NCBI RefSeq assembly: GCF_936916975.1
Contig: NZ_CAKZGO010000004.1
Location: 682,001-746,000 of the forward strand
DNA from: an uncultured Dongia sp.
GTDB lineage: Bacteria; Pseudomonadota; Alphaproteobacteria; Dongiales; Dongiaceae
DNA length: 64,000 bases
Direction of reading: 5' to 3'
This document shows positions 11,741 to 20,190 of the stretch, piece after piece. Position numbers and translations under genes: made by a program. The first letter of the stretch is position 1. Every line of letters begins with the position of its first letter. The notes under the pieces are model-generated. The model saw nothing but the letters and a program-made list of their open reading frames with translations. It was not told the origin of the DNA and did not search any database.

Positions 11741-13566
11741 TTCGCTTTGGCAAGCAAGTCGGATGCTACATCACCAGGCCAACTGCCGGCATGGCCGTGA
11801 CCAGCAAAGATATCCTGCGCCAGCAGTGCCGTGTCCGCCTGCCACGTCGCAACCTGGTCGCAAGGCGGTGCGCGGTCCTGGCCGTGGCACAGGAAGGGTG
11901 CGCCATCGGTATCGAAGCCCACCACCTGGCCTGGCAAGGGACGCAACGACAGGCCGGCCGGCGGTGCCGCAAGATCGGCGATACCCTTCTGCGGCTGGCC
12001 GAGCAGATCGAGCAGCAATGACGGCAGCCGGTACATGGGCACGGCACCCAGCGCCAGGGGCCCGTTGCGGCCATCGATCACGAGAAGCGGTGTCTGCGTG
12101 CTGCGCGCCTGCACGTCCGGCGCGGCATGATCGTCGGCGCCACCCAGGAAGCCTGATTCCGCATAGCCGGCGAGGTTGTGGCCGAGCAGCGGCAGGTGAT
12201 CACCGAACACGACGATGACCGAGTCCGGGTCCTCACGCTGCCAGCGTTCAATGGCATCCATCATCTCGCGCGACTTCCAATGCATCACGCTGACATAGCG
12301 CGCGACATCCTCGACATGGCTGGTGGTCTCGATCGCCTGCGGCCGCTTCTCGTCGAGATCGTACATCCAGTGGCCGTAATAGGTGACGATGTAATCGAAG
12401 ACCGGGCGTGGGTCGTGCGACCCGGCCAGCTTCTCGGCCACCTGCCGGTGCAAAGAGGCGTCCGACAGGAAGATCGAGGTCATGTCGTCCTGGACGAAAT
12501 CGCTCAAGGACCAGAACGTCTCGAAACCGATACGGTCATAGCTCGCCTGCCGGTTCCAGAAGCCCGGCGTGTTGGGGTGGCTCGCCACCGTGCGATAGCC
12601 CGCCTTCTGCAACAGGCGCGGCAGGCAGGGAAGATCGTCATTGAGCGGCTGCTCGAACCGCACAGCACCCTGCGCCAGGGGAAAGCCGCACAGCACTTCA
12701 AACTCGGCATTGGCGGTCTGGCCGCCAAAGGCCGGCGACATTGCCGTGGACTTGCCGGCTCGGGCCCACAATTTCACAAAACGCGGATCGAGCGGTGATT
12801 GAGACAGGCCCGCCGCCGTCAGCTGCGTTGGATCCCAGAAGCTCTCTTCCAGCACGACATGGAGATTGCGCGGTCGGCCGGCGTAAGCTGCGGGGCCGAG
12901 ATCGGCAGCCTCGATCCGCCGCGCGATCGCAGCCTGCGCCATCTCCGCGTCCGGCGCCGGCTGCGACACGGCAGCCATACGCACCAGCTCCTGCAGCAGA
13001 TGGACGGTGCCGCCGCGCCAGACATAATTCTCGCGCTGGTCCCAGGGTTTGTCGCCCCATTGATGATCCATCCAGTCGATAAGACCGGTCGAACCCGCCC
13101 CGGCAGTGAGGGTGAGGCCGGCGAATGCAGCAAGGGCCGCTTGGCGCAGCCGTCCCTGGAATCGCAGATTGCCGATGAAAAGCCCCAGCATCAGCAGACA
13201 AGGAATACCCGCCACCAGCCAACCCACCGGCCCCATCAGGCGGATGAAGGCCTCCAGACTGTAGATGTCTTCCGGCATCAGGGGCCTGCCGGCGATGGCG
13301 CTTTTGGCGGCACTGCCGAGATAGAGGGTGGCGATCAGCAATGCCTGCAGGATGAGGAACAGACTCACCCGGCGCGACAGGGCAAACAGCAGCAGCGAAA
13401 GCCCCAGCAGCAACCCTAGATCCGCCGGCACGCGGCGCGGCACGATGGCGACATTGAAGAGCGTAGATGAGGCGATATACGCCGCGGCATAGAACAGGCA
13501 GGTGGACAGGACCGGCAGCAGCCAGATGAAACGGCGCTCGGACTGCACGCGCCGTAACATCGTCAT
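11737..13566 (-). CDS. LtaS/OpgB-like membrane phosphoglycerol transferase (sulfatase fold), copy 2
   Basis: A 609-aa protein with about five N-terminal transmembrane helices (roughly 12-165) and a large periplasmic alkaline-phosphatase/sulfatase-fold domain. The metal ligands around E240-E241 (HVVLEESFWDPT), the likely nucleophile T284 in SPAFGGQTANAEFEVLCG and the FGDHLPLLG metal site are conserved. LtaS, OpgB and related enzymes transfer sn-glycerol-1-phosphate from phosphatidylglycerol to a polymer. In a Gram-negative cell the acceptor would be a periplasmic glucan or surface polysaccharide. It is coupled by 4-bp ATGA overlaps both to its upstream paralogue and to the downstream GNAT. Substrate specificity cannot be read from the sequence. 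Confidence 0.87.
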   Translation of the reverse strand: MTMLRRVQSERRFIWLLPVLSTCLFYAAAYIASSTLFNVAIVPRRVPADLGLLLGLSLLLFALSRRVSLFLILQALLIATLYLGSAAKSAIAGRPLMPEDIYSLEAFIRLMGPVGWLVAGIPCLLMLGLFIGNLRFQGRLRQAALAAFAGLTLTAGAGSTGLIDWMDHQWGDKPWDQRENYVWRGGTVHLLQELVRMAAVSQPAPDAEMAQAAIARRIEAADLGPAAYAGRPRNLHVVLEESFWDPTQLTAAGLSQSPLDPRFVKLWARAGKSTAMSPAFGGQTANAEFEVLCGFPLAQGAVRFEQPLNDDLPCLPRLLQKAGYRTVASHPNTPGFWNRQASYDRIGFETFWSLSDFVQDDMTSIFLSDASLHRQVAEKLAGSHDPRPVFDYIVTYYGHWMYDLDEKRPQAIETTSHVEDVARYVSVMHWKSREMMDAIERWQREDPDSVIVVFGDHLPLLGHNLAGYAESGFLGGADDHAAPDVQARSTQTPLLVIDGRNGPLALGAVPMYRLPSLLLDLLGQPQKGIADLAAPPAGLSLRPLPGQVVGFDTDGAPFLCHGQDRAPPCDQVATWQADTALLAQDIFAGHGHAGSWPGDVASDLLAKAK

Positions 13567-15419
13567 TGCAGATTGGCCGCGACCCGATGCCGGGAACGCG
13601 CCATCAACGCCAGCGCATGCCCCTCACCATCGAAGATGTCGCGGGCAACGAGCTTCACATCCTCAAGCCAGGTGGCGACGCGCGCGCAATCGCCTTGTGG
13701 ATTTTCCGCCGGATTGCACAGGAACGGCTGCTGCTGTGCATCAAGGCCGATCACGGTATCGGGCACCGGGCGGATGGTAAGGTCGTCGGGCGGCGGCACC
13801 AGTGCGCCGATATTCGGCACATCAAGACCCAGCCGGTCGACGATCAGCTGGTTGAGCCGGTAGAGCGGTGCCGCACCCAGATTGAGCGGCCCCTTCTCGC
13901 CATCGATGACGATGAGCGGCGTGGTCCTTGAGCGGACATACATGTCGGCCGGGAAATCGCCCCAGCCGCCGGCAAAGAAGCCGTTGTTCTTATACTCGCC
14001 CCAGTTATAGCCGAGATTGGGCAGGTGATCGCCAAAGGCGACGATGAGCGAACCCGGATCATCGCGCCGCAGCCGCTCGATCTCGTCCATGAGTTCGATC
14101 GATTTGTAATGCATGGCGGTGGCGAACTGGCCGAGCTCGGTGAGCTCCGGATCGATCGGCACCACGGCCGGGCGTTCCGGCACCATGTCATAGGTCCAGT
14201 GGCCATAGAGCGTCACGATGAAGTCGAGCACCGGCCGCTGGTCATCCGGCGTCTTGAGCTTGGCCGCGATCTGGCGGTAGAGCGAGCGGTCGGACAACAT
14301 CCAGACGATCATCTCATCGAGATCAAAATCAGTCTTCGACCAGAACGTCTCGAAGCCGAGCCGCCGATAGGCGTTGATCCGGTTCCAGAAGCCCGGCGCA
14401 TTGGGGTGGCTTGCCACGGTCCGGTAGCCCTGCGCCTGCAGCAAGGCTGGCAGGCAGGGCGCGGTGTTGAAGCCCTGCTCGAACTTCACCGCCCAGCTAT
14501 CGACCGGGAAACCGCACAGCACCTCGAACTCGGCATTGGCCGTGCCGCCGCTGAAGGTCGGCGACATCGCCGTCGTGCGGCCCGTCTCATCCCACAGCGC
14601 ATAGAAGCGCGGATCGAGCAGCGGTTCTGTTCTGTCCTTTGGCAGCAGCGGCGTCGGGTCCCAGAAGCTTTCCAGCAAAATGATATGCACGTTGCGCGGC
14701 TTGGGCGTTCCCAGCGACACCGGCACCAGCGGCGTGGCCGCGGCATCCGCGCGGTCGGCGGCGGTAGCATCCAGGCGATCGAGGGCGGCCGCAACTTCCG
14801 GCTCAGTCGGTGCGGGCTTCCGCGTCGCATAGGCGCGCAAGCTTTCCTGCAGGATGTGCAGCGTCGGCCCGCGCATGGTGAAATTCTCGCGCTGGTCCCA
14901 GGGATGGTTGCCGATGACGATGTCGGCACCGCGCAGCGATGTTTCGCCAAAGATGCCAAGGCCCAGCGGCACCACCACCAGCGTCGCCAGCGCCCGCTGC
15001 GCCGGCCTGTGGCGCAGCTTGAGATTGCCGAGCAGCAAGCCTGCCATCAGCGCCAAAGGCAGCGCCACCACCACCCAGCCCAGCCAGCCCATGATGCGCA
15101 CCAGCGCCACCACGCTGTAGACATCGTCCGGCATCACCGGCCGGCCCAGGAGGGCGATCTTGGCGCTCGAGCCGATGAAGAAGGCGCCGATGAGGAGCGC
15201 CATGAAGGCGACGAACGCCCAGACCCGGCGCGACGCGGTGAAAATGAGACAGGCGATGAGCATGAGGGCGGCGAGATCGATCAGCCCACGCAGCGGCTCG
15301 ACCACCACCCCGAAGACCAACGCGGACACGGCATAGGCCAGCAGATAGCCGATCCCGGCCGTCAGCACGGGAATTCGCCAGCGAGCCCAAAAGCGCGCGA
15401 TGTTCTCCGACTTTTTCAT
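13563..15419 (-). CDS. LtaS/OpgB-like membrane phosphoglycerol transferase (sulfatase fold), copy 1
   Basis: First gene of the leftward operon, 618 aa from the ATG at 15419 (MKKSENIARFWARW). An upstream in-frame extension to 15521 is possible but its sequence looks non-coding. It has about five transmembrane helices, then the sulfatase-fold domain with HIILLESFWDPTPLL, the nucleophile motif SPTFSGGTANAEFEVLCGFP, FWSKTDFDLDEMI and AFGDHLPNLGYNW. It is clearly a paralogue of the next gene: motifs and spacing match throughout, so the pair arose by tandem duplication. The two may act on different acceptors or form a heteromeric enzyme. The divergent gene at 15719 encodes a membrane ATP-grasp protein and may belong to the same pathway. 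Confidence 0.88.
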   Translation of the reverse strand: MKKSENIARFWARWRIPVLTAGIGYLLAYAVSALVFGVVVEPLRGLIDLAALMLIACLIFTASRRVWAFVAFMALLIGAFFIGSSAKIALLGRPVMPDDVYSVVALVRIMGWLGWVVVALPLALMAGLLLGNLKLRHRPAQRALATLVVVPLGLGIFGETSLRGADIVIGNHPWDQRENFTMRGPTLHILQESLRAYATRKPAPTEPEVAAALDRLDATAADRADAAATPLVPVSLGTPKPRNVHIILLESFWDPTPLLPKDRTEPLLDPRFYALWDETGRTTAMSPTFSGGTANAEFEVLCGFPVDSWAVKFEQGFNTAPCLPALLQAQGYRTVASHPNAPGFWNRINAYRRLGFETFWSKTDFDLDEMIVWMLSDRSLYRQIAAKLKTPDDQRPVLDFIVTLYGHWTYDMVPERPAVVPIDPELTELGQFATAMHYKSIELMDEIERLRRDDPGSLIVAFGDHLPNLGYNWGEYKNNGFFAGGWGDFPADMYVRSRTTPLIVIDGEKGPLNLGAAPLYRLNQLIVDRLGLDVPNIGALVPPPDDLTIRPVPDTVIGLDAQQQPFLCNPAENPQGDCARVATWLEDVKLVARDIFDGEGHALALMARSRHRVAANLQ

Positions 15420-15718
15420 GGCTTGTCCGTCGCTGCCCCGATCAAACGGCGCCTTTCTATCCGAATTTAACAAAAGAGTCTTGATTTGGTGCCGTTGCCG
15501 GTCACAAAAGACCGTGATCAAGGCGCATCGGCCGGGTCGCCAACGGCCGTGGGACGGGTAAAATACCTACGCAAAAACAACAGTTTAGATATGTCGATCT
15601 GCGCTCACATCTTGTAAGCTGTTTGTCAGTCAAGCTTCATCACATTGCGCCGGCCCGGCATCCCGTGGGAATGATACGGGCGGAATGATATGGCGGGGCG
15701 CCGCGGCGCGGCCCCAGA
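15420..15718. promoter_or_regulatory. Divergent promoter region, LtaS-like operon / ATP-grasp gene
   Basis: About 300 bp between two divergent starts with no credible gene. Its middle is AT-rich (around 15555-15600, with taaaatacctacgc and caacagtttagatatg) and should hold the promoters. Two GC-rich palindromes lie near 15660-15715: cccgt-N9-acggg, and a ggggcgccgcggcgcggcccc stretch just before the ATP-grasp start. I cannot assign -35/-10 boxes with confidence. Confidence 0.45.
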
Positions 15719-17641
15719 ATGAGGATTACTTTCGGCTCCATGACCCCGACCACGCTCACCACCTCCACCCCCACGCTGCGCGCCCTAGACCCCCGCGACC
15801 TCATCCGGTCGGTTCTGATCTGGGCCTTGCTGATTCCACTGGCACTCATCTCGTTCCTGGCGGCCGAGATCACGCATCTCGATCTGGTCGATGCGGTCAA
15901 CGCGCTGGTCTATGGCTTCGGCGCCCTGCTGGCGATCGCCCTTGCCCGCCAGGCAAGTGGTGCAGCGGCCGATGGTACCGGCGTGGGCGATCCGTTCGGC
16001 CGCCTGTTCTGGCTGGCCGCCGCCGCTTTCTGCGCGGTCTTCGTGCTGTCGGAACTGGGCGGCGATTTCATCGAGCATTTCGAAGCAAGGATGCAGCCGA
16101 TCTGGCTCGGTCACGCGCTGTGCTGGATCGCGGCCGGTGCCTTCGTGCTCTGCGTGGCGCTGCTGCGTCCGCGACACGCGCGTCCCGCCAAGGTCACGGC
16201 CCCGGTCATCAGCCTCCTCGCTGTCGGCTTCGGTCTCCAGAGCATGGCGCTGGGGCTCGACATCGGCGAGCCGCATCTGCGCCATCATTTCGGCGTCGAT
16301 CCGCTGACCTATGACAATCTCAACGACCTCCTCGAATTTGCCTTCCTGCAGCTCTATCTGCTGGCCTTCATCGGTTTGGCCGCGGAAGTGTCGGCCCAGC
16401 ACGCGCTGCGCGCCCAGGTCGCGCGGGCGGAATCGATCGAGGACTCGGCGGAGTGCCTGCGTGCGGCCCAGCTTGCCTTCACGACCGCCGCCTTCACCTC
16501 GCATAAAATAAACCGGCGGCGGCTATCGCGTGCTGTCATGGGCCTCGTGACCGGGTCCGGCATCGGCGGCATCATGGGGGCGATCAAGCTCACCCGGCAC
16601 CTCGGCCCCAGCATCAGGCGGCGCAGCGGCAAATCGCTGTTCCGCCAGTTCGTCGAACAGATGCGCTTCATGTTTCGCCATCACCTGGCGCCCAAGGCCT
16701 ACTACCAGTTCGAACTGTTCGATCCAGCCTGCGGAAACCTCGCCAGCCAATATTTGCAGCGCAACGAGACCAAATCCGCCGCCTACAAGATCATGCACCG
16801 GGCAACCGGCCATCGTCTGAGCGAAAAACTCGACTTCCACAACCGCTGCCACGAGCTCGGCCTGCCGATAGCGCCCGTTGTCTTCGCCGCTGCCGAGGGT
16901 GCCGTCGAGGAACAGTTCCGGGATATCACCGCGCTGCCCGAGACCGATTTGTTCATCAAGCCGCGCAAAGGCAGTGGCGGGCGCGGCGCCGCGAAGTGGC
17001 AGTTTTTGGCGCCGTTCTTCACCCATAAGGACGGCACGCAGCTGACAGCGACGGGCCTCCGCCAATGGGTGGTCGATCAATCGGCGCAGGAAAACATGCT
17101 GGTGCAGACCCTGCTCACCAATCATCCGGATCTGGCCGATATCAATTGCGGCACGCTGGCCACGGTGCGCATCGTCACCTGCCGCAATGAGAGCGGTGGC
17201 TATGAGGTGACCGATGCCGCCTTCCGCATGCCGCGGGTCAGTGGTTCGGCGGTCGACAATTTCCATGCCGGCGGCATCGCCTCGTCCGTCGATATCGCAA
17301 CCGGGCGCTTAGGGGCTGCGACCGATCTCGGCCTCAGTCCTAAATCAGGCTGGTTCGACGCGCATCCCGTCACCGGTGCCGTGATCCGCGGCCGCGCGCT
17401 GCCCTGCTGGCAGGAAGCGCGCGATCTCGTTGAACGCGCGCATCCGCATTTCAGCGATTTCGCGGTGATCGGCTGGGATGTCGGCATCCTCGCCGACGGC
17501 CCCTGCATCATCGAAGCCAATGGCGCGCCGGATCTCGACATCATCCAGCGCACGGCACGCCACCCATTGGGCAATGCACGCCTTGGCCGATTGATGGCAT
17601 GGCATGTCAGGCGTGACCTGCGCCACGCCCTTCTCGGCTGA
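15719..17641 (+). CDS. Membrane protein fused to sugar-transfer-associated ATP-grasp domain
   Basis: A 640-aa two-part protein. The N-terminal half (about 25-230) has five or six hydrophobic segments (SVLIWALLIPLALISFLAA, LVYGFGALLAIALA, LFWLAAAAFCAVFVLSEL, LCWIAAGAFVLCVALL, LLAVGFGLQSMALGL, FAFLQLYLLAFIGLAAE). The C-terminal part (about 310-640) is an ATP-grasp fold like PF14397: TDLFIKPRKGSGGRGAAKW holds the ATP-binding lysine and glycine loop, NCGTLATVRIVTC is the central strand, and FAVIGWDVGILADGPCIIEANGAPD is the metal-binding Asp/Glu-x-Asn end. PF14397 proteins are found in polysaccharide and sugar-transfer loci. The acceptor is unknown. ATG at 15740, after gaggatt, is an alternative start. 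Divergent from the LtaS-like operon. Confidence 0.78.
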   Translation: MRITFGSMTPTTLTTSTPTLRALDPRDLIRSVLIWALLIPLALISFLAAEITHLDLVDAVNALVYGFGALLAIALARQASGAAADGTGVGDPFGRLFWLAAAAFCAVFVLSELGGDFIEHFEARMQPIWLGHALCWIAAGAFVLCVALLRPRHARPAKVTAPVISLLAVGFGLQSMALGLDIGEPHLRHHFGVDPLTYDNLNDLLEFAFLQLYLLAFIGLAAEVSAQHALRAQVARAESIEDSAECLRAAQLAFTTAAFTSHKINRRRLSRAVMGLVTGSGIGGIMGAIKLTRHLGPSIRRRSGKSLFRQFVEQMRFMFRHHLAPKAYYQFELFDPACGNLASQYLQRNETKSAAYKIMHRATGHRLSEKLDFHNRCHELGLPIAPVVFAAAEGAVEEQFRDITALPETDLFIKPRKGSGGRGAAKWQFLAPFFTHKDGTQLTATGLRQWVVDQSAQENMLVQTLLTNHPDLADINCGTLATVRIVTCRNESGGYEVTDAAFRMPRVSGSAVDNFHAGGIASSVDIATGRLGAATDLGLSPKSGWFDAHPVTGAVIRGRALPCWQEARDLVERAHPHFSDFAVIGWDVGILADGPCIIEANGAPDLDIIQRTARHPLGNARLGRLMAWHVRRDLRHALLG

Positions 17642-17649
17642 CGGCCGCG

Positions 17650-18861
17650 CTAGCCGCGGCCGTGCTTCAGCAAGCGCAGACGCAGGGCGTTCAGCTTGAT
17701 GAAGCCCTGGGCATCGCGCTGGTCATAGGCGCCGGCATCGTCCTCGAACGTCACATGCTGCAGGCTGTACAGCGACTTCTCTGACTTGCGGCCAACCACC
17801 GTGGTATTGCCCTTATAGAGCTTCAATCGCACGGTGCCCTCGACATGCTCCTGCGATTTGTCGATGAGGGCCTGCAGCATCTCGCGCTCAGGTGAGAACC
17901 AGAAGCCGTTATAGATGAGCTCGGCATAGCGCGGCATCAGCTCGTCCTTGAGATGCCCCGCACCCCGGTCGAGGGTGATGCTCTCGATGCCGCGATGGGC
18001 TGCGTGCAGGATCGTACCACCCGGCGTCTCATAGACGCCGCGCGACTTCATGCCGACGAAACGATTTTCGACCAGGTCGAGCCGGCCGATGCCGTTGGCC
18101 TTGCCGAGCTCGTTGAGCTTGGTGAGCAGCATCGCCGGCGACAGCTTCTCGCCATCGATGGAGACCGCATCGCCCTTGAGGAATCCGATCTCGATATAGG
18201 TGGCCTTGTCGGGGGCTGCTTCCGGCGAGATGGTGCGCTGATAGACCATCTCCTCGGGTTCAACCCACGGATCCTCCAGCACTTTGCCTTCCGACGACGA
18301 GTGCAGCAGATTGGCATCGACCGAGAACGGCGCCTCGCCGCGCTTGTCCTTGGCGACGGGGATCTGATGCTTCTCGGCATATTCGATCAGCTTGGTGCGC
18401 GAGGTGAGGTCCCATTCGCGCCAGGGGGCGATCACCTTGATATCCGGGTTGAGGCCGTAATAGGAAAGCTCGAAGCGGACCTGGTCATTGCCTTTGCCGG
18501 TCGCCCCATGCGCCACCGCATCGGCGCCGGTCAACTTCGCGATCTCGATCTGGCGCTTGGCGATGAGCGGCCGCGCGATCGAGGTGCCGAGCAGATACTG
18601 GCCCTCATAGAGCGCGTTGGCGCGGAACATCGGATAGACGAAATCGCGGGTGAATTCCTCGCGCAGATCCTCGATGAAGATTTCCTTGATGCCCAGCATC
18701 TCGGCCTTCTTGCGCGCCGGCGCCAATTCCTCGCCCTGCCCCAGATCGGCGGTGAAGGTCACCACCTCGCAGGCATAGGTTTCCTGCAGCCATTTCAGAA
18801 TGACCGAGGTATCGAGACCGCCGGAATAGGCCAGCACAACCTTCTTGATATCGCGCGACAT
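17650..18861 (-). CDS. argG: Argininosuccinate synthase
   Basis: This enzyme joins citrulline and aspartate with ATP to form argininosuccinate in arginine synthesis. It is 403 aa, normal for the short-type ArgG. The N-type ATP-pyrophosphatase loop ([18 protein letters not shown]), the citrulline/aspartate-binding [13 protein letters not shown] segment and [20 protein letters not shown] near the C-terminus are all present. The start ATG has a good Shine-Dalgarno (gatgaggatggttc). It converges on the ATP-grasp gene with only 8 bp between stops, and no argH is in the window. Confidence 0.98.
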   Translation of the reverse strand: MSRDIKKVVLAYSGGLDTSVILKWLQETYACEVVTFTADLGQGEELAPARKKAEMLGIKEIFIEDLREEFTRDFVYPMFRANALYEGQYLLGTSIARPLIAKRQIEIAKLTGADAVAHGATGKGNDQVRFELSYYGLNPDIKVIAPWREWDLTSRTKLIEYAEKHQIPVAKDKRGEAPFSVDANLLHSSSEGKVLEDPWVEPEEMVYQRTISPEAAPDKATYIEIGFLKGDAVSIDGEKLSPAMLLTKLNELGKANGIGRLDLVENRFVGMKSRGVYETPGGTILHAAHRGIESITLDRGAGHLKDELMPRYAELIYNGFWFSPEREMLQALIDKSQEHVEGTVRLKLYKGNTTVVGRKSEKSLYSLQHVTFEDDAGAYDQRDAQGFIKLNALRLRLLKHGRG

Positions 18862-18954
18862 GAACCATCCTCATCAAAAGAAAGCGGCCGGAACCTAGGG
18901 GAAATGGGGGGTGGAGGCAAGGGTGGGTGATCGATCGAGGTGCCCCTAAAAAGA

Positions 18955-19093
18955 CCCCCTCACCCTAACCCTCTCCCGCGAGGGGAGAGGGGATGAGGCC
19001 TGCCGGCAAGACCGACTCTTGCAACGCGACCTGTCCGAAAATGCGTGGCAAAAGCCCCTCTCCCCTCGCGGGAGAGGGGTTGGGGTGAGGGGG
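18955..19093. repeat. Dispersed inverted-repeat element, copy A
   Basis: Arms 18955-18992 (starting ccccctcaccctaaccctct) and 19055-19093 (ending ggggttggggtgaggggg) are near-perfect reverse complements, differing by one substitution and one inserted base, around a 62-bp centre. A second copy at 28901-29038 shares both arms and much of the centre (gccggcaa, tcttg, aatgcg-ggca). Each arm also carries an internal ctctcccgcgaggggagag palindrome. It lies between argG (starting leftward at 18861) and the 3' end of a leftward TPR gene. It encodes nothing and looks like a small non-autonomous palindromic element. Confidence 0.85.
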
Positions 19094-19103
19094 CTTCTGT
19101 CAT

Positions 19104-19742
19104 TTAGCGCACCCCACTGACCGCCCGCTCCGCTGCCCGATACTCGAAAACATGTGCCGCACCGGTCGCCAGCGCCGCCCGGAAATGCGCCATCGCGTCA
19201 TCGACGTGTCCGGCAAGACGCGCCGCCCGGCCGACATGATACTCGGCGGCACAGATCGCTTCCGCCCGCGCCGTTGCCGGCTGTTGCCCCGCCAGGGCCA
19301 ATGTCTCCGCCGAAGACGCCTGCCCCAGATAGAGCTCGGCCAACACACGTGGCCAGGATCCCAGCTGCTTGGCGCCGGCAAGATAGGCTTGGAGGTCCTC
19401 AGCACGGCTTTGCCCGAGGCTCACAGCGGCGACGTGGCGCCACAGCTGCGCGCCGAAATGACGCGGCTCACGGGTCGCAGCGGCGTCGAAATCAACCAGG
19501 GCTGCTGCATCATCACCCGCCAGCTCGGCCGCGAGCCCGCGCATGAAAAGCGCGGTGAGATTGTCCGGTTCGGCCGAGAACACGGTTGAACAGGCGGCTC
19601 GGTCGAAGGCGAGGCACGCGTCGAACCCGGCGCTCTGCGCTGCCACGGGTAGAGGCGAACTGGCCAAGGCGATGCCGGCCAGGATTGGGATCCAGCGTCT
19701 TTTCATGGTTTTTCTCGCCAGTCGACCGCCCGATGCCACCAT
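19104..19742 (-). CDS. Exported TPR-repeat protein (NlpI-like), copy 1
   Basis: A 212-aa exported protein. The start at 19742 has a good Shine-Dalgarno (agagggaagaagc); an internal ATG at 19706 is possible. A signal peptide (KRRWIPILAGIALASSPLPVAAQ) is followed by three or four TPR-like helical pairs (LFMRGLAAELAGDDAAALVDFDAAATREP; YHVGRAARLAGHVDDAMAHFRAALATG). The end, AHVFEYRAAERAV, resembles NlpI-type TPR proteins (VEYxxA). There is no lipobox cysteine at the expected place, so it is probably soluble in the periplasm. The downstream neighbour 20191-21312 is a longer relative. NlpI-like proteins act as adaptors for peptidoglycan hydrolases and proteases; any such role here is inference. Confidence 0.7.
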   Translation of the reverse strand: MVASGGRLARKTMKRRWIPILAGIALASSPLPVAAQSAGFDACLAFDRAACSTVFSAEPDNLTALFMRGLAAELAGDDAAALVDFDAAATREPRHFGAQLWRHVAAVSLGQSRAEDLQAYLAGAKQLGSWPRVLAELYLGQASSAETLALAGQQPATARAEAICAAEYHVGRAARLAGHVDDAMAHFRAALATGAAHVFEYRAAERAVSGVR

Positions 19743-20190
19743 GCTTCTTCCCTCTTGCTCCGACCCTGGCGTATTTTGAATGGCACCGAAAAATTAACGA
19801 ACTATCGGGGCAACCGCCAATTCCCTGTCAAATTATTCAGGTTTTCGTAATATTTGAGAATGTATTGTAAGAAAACATGTCGGATTTCTGGCCGGAATGT
19901 CGAGTTTTGTCCGGTTCAGGTGATCTTAAATCTAAAAAGCGACGTAGTACGGAATAGAGTCATATATCCGGCCGTTAGCTTGGTGCCACCGAGATTTCAT
20001 CGGTTGCTGTGAATTGGTCGACTTGGGGAATTATCCGCAGCCCCGGATAACCCCCAAGAGCACCCGGCAGGCCATCGTGTTTTGCACACTCCCCCCATCG
20101 TGCAGATGGCCTGCCGGGCGCCCCTCATCTCTCAAAAAGATTCATGCTGCCTGCCCCGATCTGCCTGCCCAGATCGGCGATGTTGACCGC
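19743..20190. other. AT-rich intergenic region with a hairpin
   Basis: About 450 bp with no recognisable gene. 19780-20000 is clearly richer in A+T than its surroundings (for example ttattcaggttttcgtaata and gatcttaaatctaaaaagcg). The right part carries the hairpin at 20063-20118. It should contain the promoter of the leftward TPR gene at 19742 and the 3' end of the other TPR gene. A small RNA cannot be excluded. Confidence 0.5.
20063..20118. repeat. 14-bp perfect inverted repeat with structured loop
   Basis: Arms 20063-20076 (cccggcaggccatc) and 20105-20118 (gatggcctgccggg) are perfect complements. Within the 28-nt loop, tgcac and gtgca can add a second 5-bp stem after an asymmetric bulge. 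It lies 73 bp past the stop of the leftward TPR gene. It has no U-tract on either strand, so a rho-independent terminator is only one option; a stable 3' end or a small RNA is another. Confidence 0.55.

Noticed and set aside
14025-15470. Rightward 481-codon open frame antisense to the LtaS-like gene
   Set aside because: It is His/Arg/Gln-rich low-complexity shadow coding opposite a gene with clear motifs; such long antisense frames are normal in GC-rich DNA.
10289-17641. Gram-positive-style lipoteichoic acid synthesis
   Set aside because: The sulfatase-fold enzymes resemble LtaS, but the surrounding genes are those of a Gram-negative alphaproteobacterium; OpgB-like or polymer-modifying roles fit better.
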